Program-made: the position numbers and the translations under genes
The notes under the pieces: generated by a model
What the model was told of the DNA's origin: nothing
Seen by the model: only the letters and a program-made list of their open reading frames with translations
The model's database searches: none
Source: Rivihabitans pingtungensis
GTDB taxonomy: Bacteria > Pseudomonadota > Gammaproteobacteria > Burkholderiales > Aquaspirillaceae
Length of the DNA: 64,000 nt
Reading direction: 5' to 3'
NCBI RefSeq assembly: GCF_003201855.1
Contig: NZ_QJKI01000021.1
Coordinates: forward strand, 1 to 64,000
In this document: positions 41,571-51,171 of the stretch, piece after piece
Layout of the letters: each line of letters starts with the position of its first letter
Numbering within the stretch: position 1 is the stretch's first letter

Positions 41571-41910
41571 TAGGGCTCGCATGAATGAAATCAGCCCACA
41601 TCCGCAAATGAACACGCTGCCAGCCGCTACAGACCTTCTTTTTTCATGATTCCATCTAAAAAACCACAAATCAGAGAGGATGTGGACAGTCTCTGACCTG
41701 TCGATTGTGGATAAACATCAGTCAAATGCACGATAAAAGGATCTGTACCATTGCCCTGTCGTGCTGCGCCACAGCGCTGTCTGTGCCATGTCGCTAGGGT
41801 CGATAGGCTTTTTTTTGGCATATTGCGTAAACCCACATCACTTTGTCATCCTCGCCCCCGCCAGCTAGAATCACCCAGCAATCTTGCCCGTCGCACCAGG
41901 AGTCTTCGCC

Positions 41911-42753
41911 ATGTTCACCACCCTGATTTCCGCCGCCGAGCTGGCCGCCCGCGCGGCCGGCAGCGTTGTGCTGATCGACTGCCGCCACCAGCTGACCGAC
42001 ACCGACTACGGCCGGCGTGCTTACGCAGCCGGGCATGTGCCTGGCGCGCATTTCTTGCATCTGGATGAAGACCTCTCCGGCCCGCGCACTGGCGACAACG
42101 GCCGCCATCCGCTGCCCGATGTTGGCCGGCTGGCGCTGACCCTGGGCGCCTTGGGCATTGGCCCGGAAACGCAAGTGGTGGCGTATGACGACGCTGGCGG
42201 CATGTTTGCCGCGCGCGCCTGGTGGCTGTTGCGCTGGCTGGGCCATGAGGCGGTGGCGGTGCTGGATGGCGGCGTGCAGGCCTGGCAGGCCGCGGGCGGC
42301 GCGCTGGACGCCATCACCCCCGCGCGCGGTCATGGCGGTTTTCTGCTGCGCCCGACGCTGGAGGCCACGCTGAACGCCGATCAACTGCTGGCCCTGCTGA
42401 CCACGCCCACGCTACGCTTGATCGACGCGCGCGCCGCCAACCGCTTTGCCGGCCAGGATGAAACGCTGGACCCGGTGGGCGGGCATATTCCTGGCGCGCG
42501 CAACCGGTTTTTTCAGCTGAATCTGGACGCTGACGGCCGCTTCAAGCCGGCGGCGGCGCTGCGCGCCGAATGGTTGGCCTGCCTGGACGGCCAGCCGGCT
42601 GGGGCGGCGATTCATCAGTGCGGTTCCGGGGTGACCGCCTGCCATAATCTCTTGGCGCTGGCGCACGCCGGCCTGGGCGGCGGCCGGCTGTATCCGGGTT
42701 CGTGGAGCGAGTGGTGCGCCAACCCGGCGCGCCCGGTGGCTACCGGCGCTTGA
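41911..42753 (+). CDS. sseA: Sulfurtransferase, 3-mercaptopyruvate/thiosulfate type
   Basis: A 280-residue protein with two rhodanese domains. The N-terminal domain (VVLIDCRHQLTDTDYGRRAY AAGHVPGAHFLHLDEDLSGP) is inactive-like. The C-terminal domain carries the catalytic loop CGSGVTAC (Cys237), the form typical of 3-mercaptopyruvate sulfurtransferase rather than thiosulfate sulfurtransferase (CRxGxR/T). It would move sulfur from mercaptopyruvate to acceptors, adding to the sulfur theme of the window. An AGGAG site precedes the ATG. Confidence 0.88.
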   Translation: MFTTLISAAELAARAAGSVVLIDCRHQLTDTDYGRRAYAAGHVPGAHFLHLDEDLSGPRTGDNGRHPLPDVGRLALTLGALGIGPETQVVAYDDAGGMFAARAWWLLRWLGHEAVAVLDGGVQAWQAAGGALDAITPARGHGGFLLRPTLEATLNADQLLALLTTPTLRLIDARAANRFAGQDETLDPVGGHIPGARNRFFQLNLDADGRFKPAAALRAEWLACLDGQPAGAAIHQCGSGVTACHNLLALAHAGLGGGRLYPGSWSEWCANPARPVATGA

Positions 42754-42967
42754 TCCAGGTCAGCCCCGCCCGCCTGCGCGGCTTGCCCGGGCCCGGCGGG
42801 CTCTGCATAATCGTCAGCGTTTCTCAATCAGACACGCCGCCCCTCGGGCGGCTGCGCAAGCCGATGCTTATCCCCGCCTTCGTGTGTTGCGCCCAAAAAC
42901 CCTCCCACCGCAGCGCCGGCCACCCCGGCGCGCGTCTGTGCCCCCGCACATGTGTGGATGACTTCGC

Positions 42968-45874
42968 ATGGTGAAAGATCTGACCGAACGCCGGCTGGCC
43001 CGCATTCTGCTGCTGGGCATGGTGGGCATGTCCCTGCTGATTGCCCTGTTGCTGGGTGGCTATTATTTTGTGGTGCAGCGTCACGACTTTGACGGGGTGA
43101 TGGTCACCCTGCGTCAGCGCGCGCTGCAAGAGCAGCAAACCCTGCTCAAACGCGAGGCCGAGGCCATCGGCCAGGATCTGGATTACCGGCGCGGCAATGC
43201 TGAATCGGTGCTGCGCGCCGAAATCCAGCAGCGGGTAGACCACGCGGTCAGCATTGCCGAAACCATATACCGGCTCAACCATGGCCACCAGGAAGAGGCC
43301 CGCATCAAGACCATGGTGATTGAAGCGCTGCGCCCCCTGCGCTTTTTTGAGGGCCGTGGTTATTACTTCATCGACACCCTGGACGGCCAGTGTGTGTTGC
43401 TGCCCACCTCGCCACAGCTGGAAGGCAGCTCGCTGTGGAATAACCAGGACCCTACCGGCCACTACATCATGCGTGGCCTGGTCGAAGCCACCCAGAATCT
43501 TCAGCGCGCCGGGTTTTCCCGCTATTACTGGTATCCGCCTGGCGAAAAAACCATGCGCGAAAAAATCGCCTATGCCCGAACATTCGCCCCGTTCAACTGG
43601 CTGATTGGCGCTGGGGAATATGTCTCCAATATCGAGGCAGACCAGCAGCAGGCGGCCTTGCGCCAACTGCGCGGCGTGCGTTTTGAGTCGCATGGTTATG
43701 TGGCCGTGCTGTCGATGGATGGCCGCGTACTGGTGTCGCCCACCCGGCCGCAGTCGGAAGGCCTGCTCGTTTCGCAACTGAACGGCCAGGAGCGCCGCGC
43801 GGTGGAGGCCGTGCTTGGCCAGGCGCGACGCGGCGGTGGGCTGGTGCGTTACCAGTGGCATCACCCGGATTCTGACGCGCTGGTGGAAAAACTCTCTTAT
43901 GTCAGCGTGTATGCCCCATGGAACTGGGTACTGGTTACCGGGGTGTATCTGGACGAGTTTGACCAGGTGATGGCTGCCGAGCAGCAGGCAGTAGACGGGC
44001 GCGCCCGCAACCGGCTGCTGGTGGGGGCCGGCATCACCCTGTTGGTGCTGGCCGGGGCGCTGGTGTTTTCCTGGCGCTTTACCCACCGCATGCGCGCCAT
44101 GGTGCGCCAGTATCAGGCGCGGCTGGAGCAAAAAAATCAGGAACTGCGCGAGCACGCCCGCAAGTTGCAGTTGGCGGCTGCGGTGTTCGAGGGCGGCAGC
44201 GAGGCGGTAGTGATCTGCGATGCGGATAACCGCATTCTCACCGTCAACCGGCCATTCACCCAGATTACCGGCTATGCCGCCGAAGACGTGATTGGCCAGA
44301 GCCCGTCGCTGTTTGCCTCGGGCTACCACGATGCCGCGTTTTATCAGGCCATGTGGCTGCGGCTGAAGCAGGAAGACCAATGGGATGGCGAAATCTGGAA
44401 CCGGCGCAAGGATGGGTCGATCTTCCCGGAATGGCTGCGCATTGCCGTGGTGCGCAATGCCGCTGGCGCCATCGAAAACTACATTGCCACCTTCTCGGAT
44501 ATCTCCGAGCGTAAACACGCCGAAGAGCAAATCCGCCACCTGGCCTTTTACGATCCACTCACCGGCCTGCCCAACCGCCGTCTGCTGCTGGACCGCCTGC
44601 ACCAGGCGCTGCTCAATAGCGAACGCCACGGCCGCCACGCCGCAGTGTTGTTTATCGACCTGGACAATTTCAAATCGCTGAACGACACCCAGGGCCACGA
44701 TGTGGGCGACCTGCTGCTGGTGGAAGTGGCGGCGCGGCTCAAGCAGTGCGTGCGCGAAACCGACACCGTGGCGCGCTTGGGCGGCGATGAATTTGTGGTG
44801 ATGCTGGAAAACCTGTCCGTTGAATTTGCCCAGGCGGTGGGCGAGGCCGAGCGGGTGGCCACGCCGATTATCCAGGCCATGCAAGCGCCGTTCGAGCTGG
44901 CCGGTTATCGGCATCACAGCTCGTGCAGTATTGGCGTCAGCGTGTTTTTTGGCTGCCGGGAAAGTGTGGAAGAACTGCTCAAGCACGCCGATACCGCCAT
45001 GTATCAGGCCAAGGCGGCCGGGCGTGGTGTGGCGCGCTTTTTTGTGCCGGCCATGCAAGAGGCGCTGGAAGCGCGGCTGCTCTGGGAGTCCGAACTACGC
45101 CGGGGCATTGCCGAAGGCCAGTTGCGCTTATTTTATCAGGTGCAGATCGGCCCCGGCCAGCGCGTGCGCGGCGTGGAGGCGCTGGTGCGCTGGCAGCACC
45201 CCGAACGTGGGCTGGTGCCGCCGGGCGAGTTTATTGCCCTGGCCGAAGACACCGGCCTGATTTTGCCGCTGGGGAACTGGGTGCTGGAAGAAGCCTGCCG
45301 CCAGCTGGCCGTCTGGGCCCACTCGCCGGCCACCGCCCACCTGCATATTGCCGTCAATGTCAGCGCCCGCCAGTTTCACCAGCCTGGCTTTGCCGAATCG
45401 GTGCACGGGCTGATCCAGCGCCACGGCATTCATTCGTCGCGGCTGAAGCTGGAACTCACCGAAAGCCTGCTGCTGGACAATGTCAATGAATCCATCGCCA
45501 CCATGCAGGCGCTGCGCACGCTGGGCATTGCCTTCTCGATGGATGATTTTGGCACCGGCTATTCCTCGCTGACCTACGTCAAGCGCCTGCCGATTGACCA
45601 GCTGAAAATCGACCAATCCTTTGTGCGCGATCTCACCACCGACCGCGACGACGAGGCCATTGTGCGCGCCATCATCGCCATGGCGCACAGCCTGAAGCTG
45701 GAAGTCATCGCCGAAGGGGTGGAAACCGAAGCCCAGCGCAGTTTTCTGGAGCACAACGGCTGCCATGCCTTCCAGGGCTATCTGTTTGGCCGCCCGATGC
45801 CGATCGAGCAACTGGACAGCTGGCTGGCCAGCACACAGGGGCGGGTGAGCGGCGCGCCGGGCCAGGCAGGGTAG
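42968..45874 (+). CDS. Cache-PAS-GGDEF-EAL protein (diguanylate cyclase/phosphodiesterase)
   Basis: A 968-residue membrane sensor for c-di-GMP control. A transmembrane helix at ~12-35 is followed by an extracytoplasmic Cache-type region with two similar halves (GRGYYFIDTLDGQCVLLPTS ... APFNWLIGAGEYVSNIE; GYVAVLSMDGRVLVSPTRP ... APWNWVLVTGVYLDEF). A second membrane helix lies at ~350-372. Then PAS (~400-520), GGDEF (~535-700) with intact RLGGDEF, and EAL (~715-955) with intact EALVRWQHPERG and DDFGTGYSSL. Both output motifs look active, so the net direction cannot be predicted. It is transcribed alone. Confidence 0.92.
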   Translation: MVKDLTERRLARILLLGMVGMSLLIALLLGGYYFVVQRHDFDGVMVTLRQRALQEQQTLLKREAEAIGQDLDYRRGNAESVLRAEIQQRVDHAVSIAETIYRLNHGHQEEARIKTMVIEALRPLRFFEGRGYYFIDTLDGQCVLLPTSPQLEGSSLWNNQDPTGHYIMRGLVEATQNLQRAGFSRYYWYPPGEKTMREKIAYARTFAPFNWLIGAGEYVSNIEADQQQAALRQLRGVRFESHGYVAVLSMDGRVLVSPTRPQSEGLLVSQLNGQERRAVEAVLGQARRGGGLVRYQWHHPDSDALVEKLSYVSVYAPWNWVLVTGVYLDEFDQVMAAEQQAVDGRARNRLLVGAGITLLVLAGALVFSWRFTHRMRAMVRQYQARLEQKNQELREHARKLQLAAAVFEGGSEAVVICDADNRILTVNRPFTQITGYAAEDVIGQSPSLFASGYHDAAFYQAMWLRLKQEDQWDGEIWNRRKDGSIFPEWLRIAVVRNAAGAIENYIATFSDISERKHAEEQIRHLAFYDPLTGLPNRRLLLDRLHQALLNSERHGRHAAVLFIDLDNFKSLNDTQGHDVGDLLLVEVAARLKQCVRETDTVARLGGDEFVVMLENLSVEFAQAVGEAERVATPIIQAMQAPFELAGYRHHSSCSIGVSVFFGCRESVEELLKHADTAMYQAKAAGRGVARFFVPAMQEALEARLLWESELRRGIAEGQLRLFYQVQIGPGQRVRGVEALVRWQHPERGLVPPGEFIALAEDTGLILPLGNWVLEEACRQLAVWAHSPATAHLHIAVNVSARQFHQPGFAESVHGLIQRHGIHSSRLKLELTESLLLDNVNESIATMQALRTLGIAFSMDDFGTGYSSLTYVKRLPIDQLKIDQSFVRDLTTDRDDEAIVRAIIAMAHSLKLEVIAEGVETEAQRSFLEHNGCHAFQGYLFGRPMPIEQLDSWLASTQGRVSGAPGQAG

Positions 45875-45897
45875 TAGACCAGGCCCTTGCCTGCCTG

Positions 45898-45911
45898 TTA
45901 AACGACGCTTA
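45898..45911. repeat. End fragment of the intergenic palindromic repeat
   Basis: TTAAACGACGCTTA matches the outer end of the family. The final TTA, read leftward as TAA, is the stop of the ligase gene. Confidence 0.45.
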
Positions 45912-47246
45912 CCACACCTGCTGGCGGCGGTCTTCCACCCGCTTGGCCTTGTGGGTGGCGCGCGGCAGGGTGTCTGGCGCCAGCACCGCCACCTCGGCCG
46001 ACACGCCGGTGACGGCTTTCAGCTGGCGCGCCAGCTGCGCCGCCAGTTCGCCATCGGCGTGCGGGCTGGCGTCGGCGCGCTCGGCTTCCACCCGCAGGCG
46101 GTCCAGATGCTGTTCGCGCTCCACCACCAGCCGGTATTCGCCATTGAAGCCCACCAGCGCGCGCACCACCGCTTCGACATCGCTGGGGAAGATATTCACC
46201 CCCTTGATGATCAGCATATCGTCCAGCCGGCCATGAGTGCCCAGCATGCGTTGCGAGGTGCGTCCGCAGCGGCAGGGCTCGGTGGTGAACGAGACAATGT
46301 CGCCGGTGCGAAAGCGGATCAACGGACGGGCGGTTTTTTTCAGCGTGGTCAGCACCAGCTCGCCGCGCTCGCCATCGGCCACCGGCAGGCCGGTTTCCGG
46401 GTCGAGCACTTCCGCCAGAATATGGTCTTCCGCCCAGTGCAGGCCGTCCTGCTCTTCGCACATACCGGCGCAAGAGCCAAAAATATCCGACAGGCCGTAG
46501 TAGTCATACACCTTGGCCCCCCACAGCGCTTCGATGCGCTGGCGGGTTTCCGGGATCGAGCCGCCCGGCTCGCCGGCAACAAAAATCCGCCGCACCGCCA
46601 GCTCGCTGCGTGGGTCCAGCCCGGCTTTCAGCGCGGTTTCGCCCAGATGCCAGGCGTAGGACGGCGTGGTCCACATCGCCGTGGCCTGAAACTGGCGCAG
46701 CACCGCCAGCAGCCGCTCGGACGGCAGCGTGCCGGCGTGGATGGACAAGGCTCCCAGCTTTTGCGCGCCCAGCACGCACGGGCCGCCGACAAACAGCGAG
46801 AAATTCAGCGCATGGCAATAACGGTCGTGCGGGCGCAAGCCGGACGACCAGAATTGGCGTGCCTCGTAATCCATCCAGTCGTCAAAATCGCGTGCGGTGA
46901 ATGGCGACGCGGTGGGCACTCCGGTCGAACCGCTGGAAGCCGACACATACACAATGTCGCGCTCGGGCGCAGCCAATAAGTCGCCAAACGGCGGAACCGC
47001 CAGCTGGCGCTCGCGCAGGATGTGCTTATGGGTAAACGGAAAGCGGCGCAGGTCATCCAGCGTGCGCAATTGCTCGGGGCGCACGCCTGCGGCGTCGAAG
47101 TGCTGGCGGTAAAACGGCGACTGTGCATAGGCCAGGCGCAGGTGGTCTTGCAACAAGGCAAGTTTCAGCGCGTCCCAGTCGGCGCGCGACTGGGTTTCCA
47201 GCGCGGCGTCCCAATAGCGGCGGTCATCGGCGGCGTGGTGGCTCAT
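45909..47246 (-). CDS. Phenylacetate-CoA ligase-like AMP-forming enzyme
   Basis: A 445-residue adenylate-forming ligase of the PaaK type. P-loop-like YVSASSGSTGVPTASPFT, YYGLSDIFGSCAGMCEEQDG, RFRTGDIVSFTTEPCRCGRT (Cys-rich turn typical of PaaK) and IKGVNIFPSDVEAVV; the C-terminal lysine region (ATHKAKRVEDRRQQVW) is present. It should activate an aromatic or other carboxylate to a CoA thioester. No other phenylacetate genes are nearby; it follows a CoA-transferase/enoyl-CoA hydratase operon on the same strand, separated by a repeat. ATG 47246 has a GGAG site. Confidence 0.88.
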   Translation of the reverse strand: MSHHAADDRRYWDAALETQSRADWDALKLALLQDHLRLAYAQSPFYRQHFDAAGVRPEQLRTLDDLRRFPFTHKHILRERQLAVPPFGDLLAAPERDIVYVSASSGSTGVPTASPFTARDFDDWMDYEARQFWSSGLRPHDRYCHALNFSLFVGGPCVLGAQKLGALSIHAGTLPSERLLAVLRQFQATAMWTTPSYAWHLGETALKAGLDPRSELAVRRIFVAGEPGGSIPETRQRIEALWGAKVYDYYGLSDIFGSCAGMCEEQDGLHWAEDHILAEVLDPETGLPVADGERGELVLTTLKKTARPLIRFRTGDIVSFTTEPCRCGRTSQRMLGTHGRLDDMLIIKGVNIFPSDVEAVVRALVGFNGEYRLVVEREQHLDRLRVEAERADASPHADGELAAQLARQLKAVTGVSAEVAVLAPDTLPRATHKAKRVEDRRQQVW

Positions 47247-47393
47247 CGGCGGGCTCCGGCAGCAAGGCAAAGCCGGCATTGTCGGCCGCCGCGCCGGCGG
47301 CCGGAACGAAGCAAGGGTTATGCGCTTATATCCAAGCGGACTACAGCGGGCTCAGAACGCCGGATAAATCTCGTTCTTGAAATGACGCAGGCT

Positions 47394-47491
47394 AGGCCGC
47401 TCACCAAACCCAGCCTTGCCGCACTGCGTGTACTGTCTGCCGCCGCGCGCCAGGCCAGGCGCGCTTTGCTGCATTTTGTGAGCGACGCTTA
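47394..47491 (-). repeat. Intergenic palindromic repeat between hydratase and ligase genes
   Basis: TAGGCCGCTCACCAAACCCA, GTACTGTCTGCCG, CCAGGCCAGGCGCGC, TTTTGTGAGCGACGCTTA. The final TTA, read leftward as TAA, is the stop codon of the enoyl-CoA hydratase gene. Confidence 0.85.
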
Positions 47492-48274
47492 CTGCCCGCA
47501 CCACGTCGGCGGGCGCTTGTCGATAAAAGCATTAATTCCCTCCTGCGCGTCGCGGGCCTGCAAATTGGCCACCATCACCCCGCGGGTGTAGGCGTAGGCT
47601 TGATCCAGCGGCAGTTCCGCCTGGCGGTAAAACGCCTGTTTGCCCATCGCCAGGGTCAACGGCGATTTGCTGGCGATTTGCCGCGCCAGCGCCGTGGTGC
47701 GCGCTTCCAGCTCGGCGGCCGGCACATAGTCGTTGATCAGGCCAAAGCGCAGCGCGGTGTCGGCGTCGATCAGCTCGCCGGTCAGCAGCATCTGCATGGC
47801 GTGCTTGTGGCTGATATTGCGCGACAGCGCCACCATCGGCGTGGAACAGAACAGGCCGATGTTCACGCCGGGGGTGGCAAAGCGCGCGTCCGCCGCCGCC
47901 AGCGCCAGGTCGCAACTGGCCACCAATTGCGCGCCGGCGGCGGTGGCCACGCCGTGCACGCGGGCGATCACCGGCTTGGGCAGGGCGACAATCGCCTGCA
48001 TCAGCTCGGCACAGTCGGCAAACAGCGCCTCGGTGTAGTCCGGCGCGTAATCGGCGGCGCGCAGTTCTTTCAGGTCATGGCCGGCGCAAAAAGCCGGGCC
48101 GGCGCCGGCCAGCACCACCACGCGGGCGTCCGGGTTGGCGGCGATGTCGGCCAGCGCGGCCAGCAGCGCGCGCAGCATGCCTTGCGACAGCGCATTGCGC
48201 ACCTGCGGGCGATTCAGCGTCAGGGTGACCACGCCATCCTGGTGGTCTTGCAGCACATAGGGGGTGTCGTTCAT
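47489..48274 (-). CDS. Enoyl-CoA hydratase/isomerase family protein
   Basis: A 261-residue crotonase. It starts MNDTPYVLQDHQDGVVTLTL NRPQVRNALS; the oxyanion-hole segments are PAFCAGHDLKELR and HGVATAAGAQLVASCDLALA. The first catalytic Glu of classic hydratases (usually in GGGCEL) is replaced in ATAAGAQL, so the reaction may not be simple hydration. It is downstream of the CoA-transferase pair with a 45-bp gap and has a GGAG site. An in-frame ATG at 48316 is less likely. Confidence 0.9.
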   Translation of the reverse strand: MNDTPYVLQDHQDGVVTLTLNRPQVRNALSQGMLRALLAALADIAANPDARVVVLAGAGPAFCAGHDLKELRAADYAPDYTEALFADCAELMQAIVALPKPVIARVHGVATAAGAQLVASCDLALAAADARFATPGVNIGLFCSTPMVALSRNISHKHAMQMLLTGELIDADTALRFGLINDYVPAAELEARTTALARQIASKSPLTLAMGKQAFYRQAELPLDQAYAYTRGVMVANLQARDAQEGINAFIDKRPPTWCGQ

Positions 48275-48319
48275 GGTTGTTCTCCGTTCTCCTCGGGGTG
48301 TCCGCATGATAGCCAATGG

Positions 48320-49126
48320 TCATTTGCCGTGCTTGGCTGGCTTGCGCAAGGCGCCCGTGACATCCACCCGGCGCAGCGCCGCCAGTTCGGCCGAGCTGGG
48401 CGGGGCGATTTCCTGCACATCGGCCGCCACGCGCAAGGCCCAGCCGGTGTGCGCCTGAATCTCGGCCACGCTGGAAAACGGGTAATAGCCGGTCAGCACA
48501 AATTCCTTGCTGTCTGGCTCGGGGCGCAGCACGCCCAGCGTGGTGACAATGGCGGATGGGCCGCCGCCGACAAAGCCATGGCGGGCGCGGGCGTTGCCGC
48601 CTTCCAGATAGCCGGGCGAGCTGATGTAGTCCACCCGTTCGGCAAAGCGCTTGGCTTCATGGCTGACCATGATCACCACCCGCCCGGCGCCGCAGGCAAT
48701 GTCATTGGCGCCGCCCGCGCCGGTCAGCCGGGTGTCTGGCGCGCGGTAATGCTCGCCCAGGCCATCCTGCCAGATGCCGGTGGTGTTGACGTTGCCAAAC
48801 TTGTCCACCTGCGCCGCGCCAATAATCCCCACATCGCAACGGCCAGACGCCACCAGAAAGCCCAGCGCATCCAGCGCATGGGTAAAGCTGGTGGCGTTGG
48901 CCGACAGCCGGTTGCATTCAATGCCCCAGGGCAGGCCGCCCACTGGCGTGGCGCCGTACACGCCGCCTTCGGTCATCGAGCGCAGTCGGGGCGCGTGGTG
49001 CGCCTGGGCAAAATAGCCGGCCAGCATGGACAGGCCAACGCCAAAAATGGCCAGCTCGCCGTCGCGCAGCTCGCGGCCGGCGGCAATCGCCATCATTTCC
49101 TGACGGGTGTAAGGCAGCTCGCTCAT
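48320..49126 (-). CDS. CoA-transferase subunit beta (glutaconate CoA-transferase-like)
   Basis: A 268-residue family I CoA-transferase subunit: YTRQEMMAIAAGRELRDGEL AIFGVGLSMLAGY, MTEGGVYGATPVGG, VGIIGAAQVDKFGNVNTTGI, GAGGANDIACGAGRVVIMVS. The usual catalytic Glu region of the beta-type subunit is represented by LRSMTEGGVYG. ATG 49126 overlaps the alpha subunit stop (ATGA), indicating coupled translation. The physiological acid is unknown. Confidence 0.9.
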   Translation of the reverse strand: MSELPYTRQEMMAIAAGRELRDGELAIFGVGLSMLAGYFAQAHHAPRLRSMTEGGVYGATPVGGLPWGIECNRLSANATSFTHALDALGFLVASGRCDVGIIGAAQVDKFGNVNTTGIWQDGLGEHYRAPDTRLTGAGGANDIACGAGRVVIMVSHEAKRFAERVDYISSPGYLEGGNARARHGFVGGGPSAIVTTLGVLRPEPDSKEFVLTGYYPFSSVAEIQAHTGWALRVAADVQEIAPPSSAELAALRRVDVTGALRKPAKHGK

Positions 49127-50124
49127 GCGTGCGTCTCCGGGGTGTGCGCCAGCAGCGCCGCCACTTGCTCGGGGGTTTTGATCCATTGGCGAAACGGGTC
49201 GAGCAAAAAGCCGGTGGCGGTGGCCGACAGGCGGGCGCGGACATCGTCGCCAATGCGCGCCAGATAGTCGTCCAGGCTGTTCACCCCATAAACAAATTCA
49301 TTCAGGTATTGCGCCGTGCCTTCGGCCGTGGCCAGCGCCTGATTCATGTGCAGCATGTGCGCCTCGTCGGCGTCGTACCAGCCGGGCGAACTTTGCGGCC
49401 AGGCGGCAAACGGGTGATAGACCACCGCCTCGACCAGAATGTCAGGAATGCGCACCAGATTGGGGAATTGCAGCATGCAAGCGCCATCGACGATGGCGTC
49501 GGCAATCAGGATCACCTTGCCGGCGGCGCGCGACAGCTCAAAGCGGCTCCACTCGCTGCCCAGCATGATGGCGTTGCCCTGCGGGTCGGCCAGCGACACA
49601 TGGATGGCCGCCAATTCGGGCCGCAGCGGGCTGAAGGCGCCGATTTCCCGCCCGGAAAACGGGTCGGTGACGGTCGGGATTTTTGTGGTGGACGGGTAGT
49701 CTTCGGGCGCGAAGGCCGAGCGGTGCTGGATGTCCGAGCCGATATTGACGGTGGCCGGCACAAATGGCCAGTTCAGCGCGCCGCCCAGCAGACGCAGCGC
49801 CATGGCCAGATTGGAATAATCCTCCAGCGCGGTCTGGCCGGATTCCACCGCCCGGCGCAGGCCGTTGGCAAAGCCGAACACCTCCAGCCCGGAAAACCCG
49901 CACTCGGCCTTGTCCACCGCGCCAGCGGCGGCCAGCAGATTGAGCTGCTGGCTATTGCAATGAAAGATGGCGTGCAGCTTGCTGCGGCGCTGGCGCAGCA
50001 GTTCGCGGCCAAACACGATGGCGTCCGAGCCGATGGGCAGCGCGGCGCCGCTGGCGTATTGCATGCCGTCGCGGGTGTAGCGGCGCACGGCTTCGGCCAG
50101 AGAAATCAAACGATGGGCGGGCAT
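49123..50124 (-). CDS. CoA-transferase subunit alpha (glutaconate CoA-transferase-like)
   Basis: A 333-residue partner of the beta subunit. It starts MPAHRLISLAEAVRRYTRDG MQYASGAAL, continues with IFHCNSQQLNLLAAAGAVDK AECGFSG and carries VSLADPQGNAIMLGSEWSRF ELSRAAGKVILIADAIVD, all of the GctA-like type. It starts three bases after the thioredoxin-SCO gene and overlaps the beta gene by four bases. The pair would move CoA onto an imported or derived carboxylic acid. Confidence 0.9.
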   Translation of the reverse strand: MPAHRLISLAEAVRRYTRDGMQYASGAALPIGSDAIVFGRELLRQRRSKLHAIFHCNSQQLNLLAAAGAVDKAECGFSGLEVFGFANGLRRAVESGQTALEDYSNLAMALRLLGGALNWPFVPATVNIGSDIQHRSAFAPEDYPSTTKIPTVTDPFSGREIGAFSPLRPELAAIHVSLADPQGNAIMLGSEWSRFELSRAAGKVILIADAIVDGACMLQFPNLVRIPDILVEAVVYHPFAAWPQSSPGWYDADEAHMLHMNQALATAEGTAQYLNEFVYGVNSLDDYLARIGDDVRARLSATATGFLLDPFRQWIKTPEQVAALLAHTPETHA

Positions 50125-50127
50125 GGT

Positions 50128-51171
50128 TTAAAAACGGTCCGGATGCGGCGCGCCGGCCCGGCGCGCCAGGGTGAGCAGATCGGCGCGCAACTGCGCCGTC
50201 GGGGTTTGGTAAGCCGCCACGCCCAGCCAGCGGCCGCGCGCGTCAAACAAATAAATGCCGGCGCTGTGATCCAGTGTGTAGTCAGCGCCGTCCGCCGCCG
50301 GCTGGCGCTCGGCGTGCAGTTGCAGCGCGCGCACCAGCGCAGTGGTGTCGGCTTCGCCATCGCCGCGCAGCGTGGTGATGGCGCGGCCGCCGCGTGGGCG
50401 GAAGGCAGCGGCGTATTCGGCCAGGATGGCGGCTGAGTCACGCGCCGGATCGAGGGTGACAAACACCCCCTGCACCCGCCCGCGCAAGCCGGCCGGCAGC
50501 TGCTCGATGGCGGTTTTCAGCTCACTGAGCGTGGTGGGGCAGACATCCGGGCAATGGGTGTAGCCCACCGCCAGCGCCACCACCCGGCCGCGCCAGTCGG
50601 CCAGCGAACGGCGCTGGCCGGCGCTGTCGCTCAGGCTGAACTGCGGCTGCTGTGGGGCATTCACCGGCGGCGGCGCTGCGTGCAGCTTGGGGCGCGCCGG
50701 CTGGCGCGGCACAAAGGGCTGGCGGTCGTAATCGCCCCGGCGCACATAGTCCAGCAACTGGCGCAGGCCATCGGCGTTGAGCACGCCGGTGTAGCGGTAG
50801 CGCAACGCGCCATCGGCGGCAAAAAACGCCAGCGACGGCGTGGCGTACAGCCGCAGGCGGCGGGCAAAATCAGCCGCAGTGGTGGACGCGCCGTCCAGGT
50901 CGGTCAGCGGGGCGGGGCTGGCCAGATCAATGCGCGCTTCGACAAAGTCCTGACGCAGCCGCGCCGCCAACGCCGGCTGGGTGAACACCTGGCTGGCCAT
51001 TTCGGCGCAGCCGGCGCACTCAGGCAGGGTCAGCCACACCGCCACGCCCTTGCCGGCGCGCGCAGCGGCCTCCCGCGCCTGATCCAGCCGCAGGGTGTCT
51101 TGGGCAAACAGCGCGCCGGCCTGCGCCAGCGCGGCGGCGGCCAGCGCGCACAGCATCAGCAGCCAACGCAT
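50128..51171 (-). CDS. Thioredoxin-like / SCO1-SenC fusion protein
   Basis: A 347-residue exported protein with two redox folds. Signal peptide MRWLLMLCALAAAALAQAGA. Residues ~30-145 form a SoxW/DsbD-gamma-like thioredoxin fold with C52-A-G-C55 (LTLPECAGCAEMASQVF) and RLYATPSLAFFAADG. Residues ~175-345 form a SCO1/SenC domain with the copper ligands intact: C207 and C211 in THCPDVCPTT and H302 in YTLDHSAGIYLFD. SCO proteins deliver copper or reduce thiols at CuA sites. Its place between an ABC permease (one-base overlap, TGATG) and a CoA-transferase is unusual. Confidence 0.88.
   Translation of the reverse strand: MRWLLMLCALAAAALAQAGALFAQDTLRLDQAREAAARAGKGVAVWLTLPECAGCAEMASQVFTQPALAARLRQDFVEARIDLASPAPLTDLDGASTTAADFARRLRLYATPSLAFFAADGALRYRYTGVLNADGLRQLLDYVRRGDYDRQPFVPRQPARPKLHAAPPPVNAPQQPQFSLSDSAGQRRSLADWRGRVVALAVGYTHCPDVCPTTLSELKTAIEQLPAGLRGRVQGVFVTLDPARDSAAILAEYAAAFRPRGGRAITTLRGDGEADTTALVRALQLHAERQPAADGADYTLDHSAGIYLFDARGRWLGVAAYQTPTAQLRADLLTLARRAGAPHPDRF

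Larger units (their letters stand above)
41352..41910. other. Intergenic stretch of ~560 bp, no convincing gene
   Basis: It contains an AT-rich patch (AATTAAAAAGTGCTTTTATG), a 10-bp hairpin (41463-41494) and a short palindromic repeat (41502-41570). A leftward 69-codon frame at 41627-41836 has no ribosome site or family and is not called. Confidence 0.5.

Noticed and set aside
41627..41836. Leftward 69-codon gene before the sulfurtransferase
   Set aside because: No ribosome site, no family resemblance, and low-complexity neighbouring DNA.
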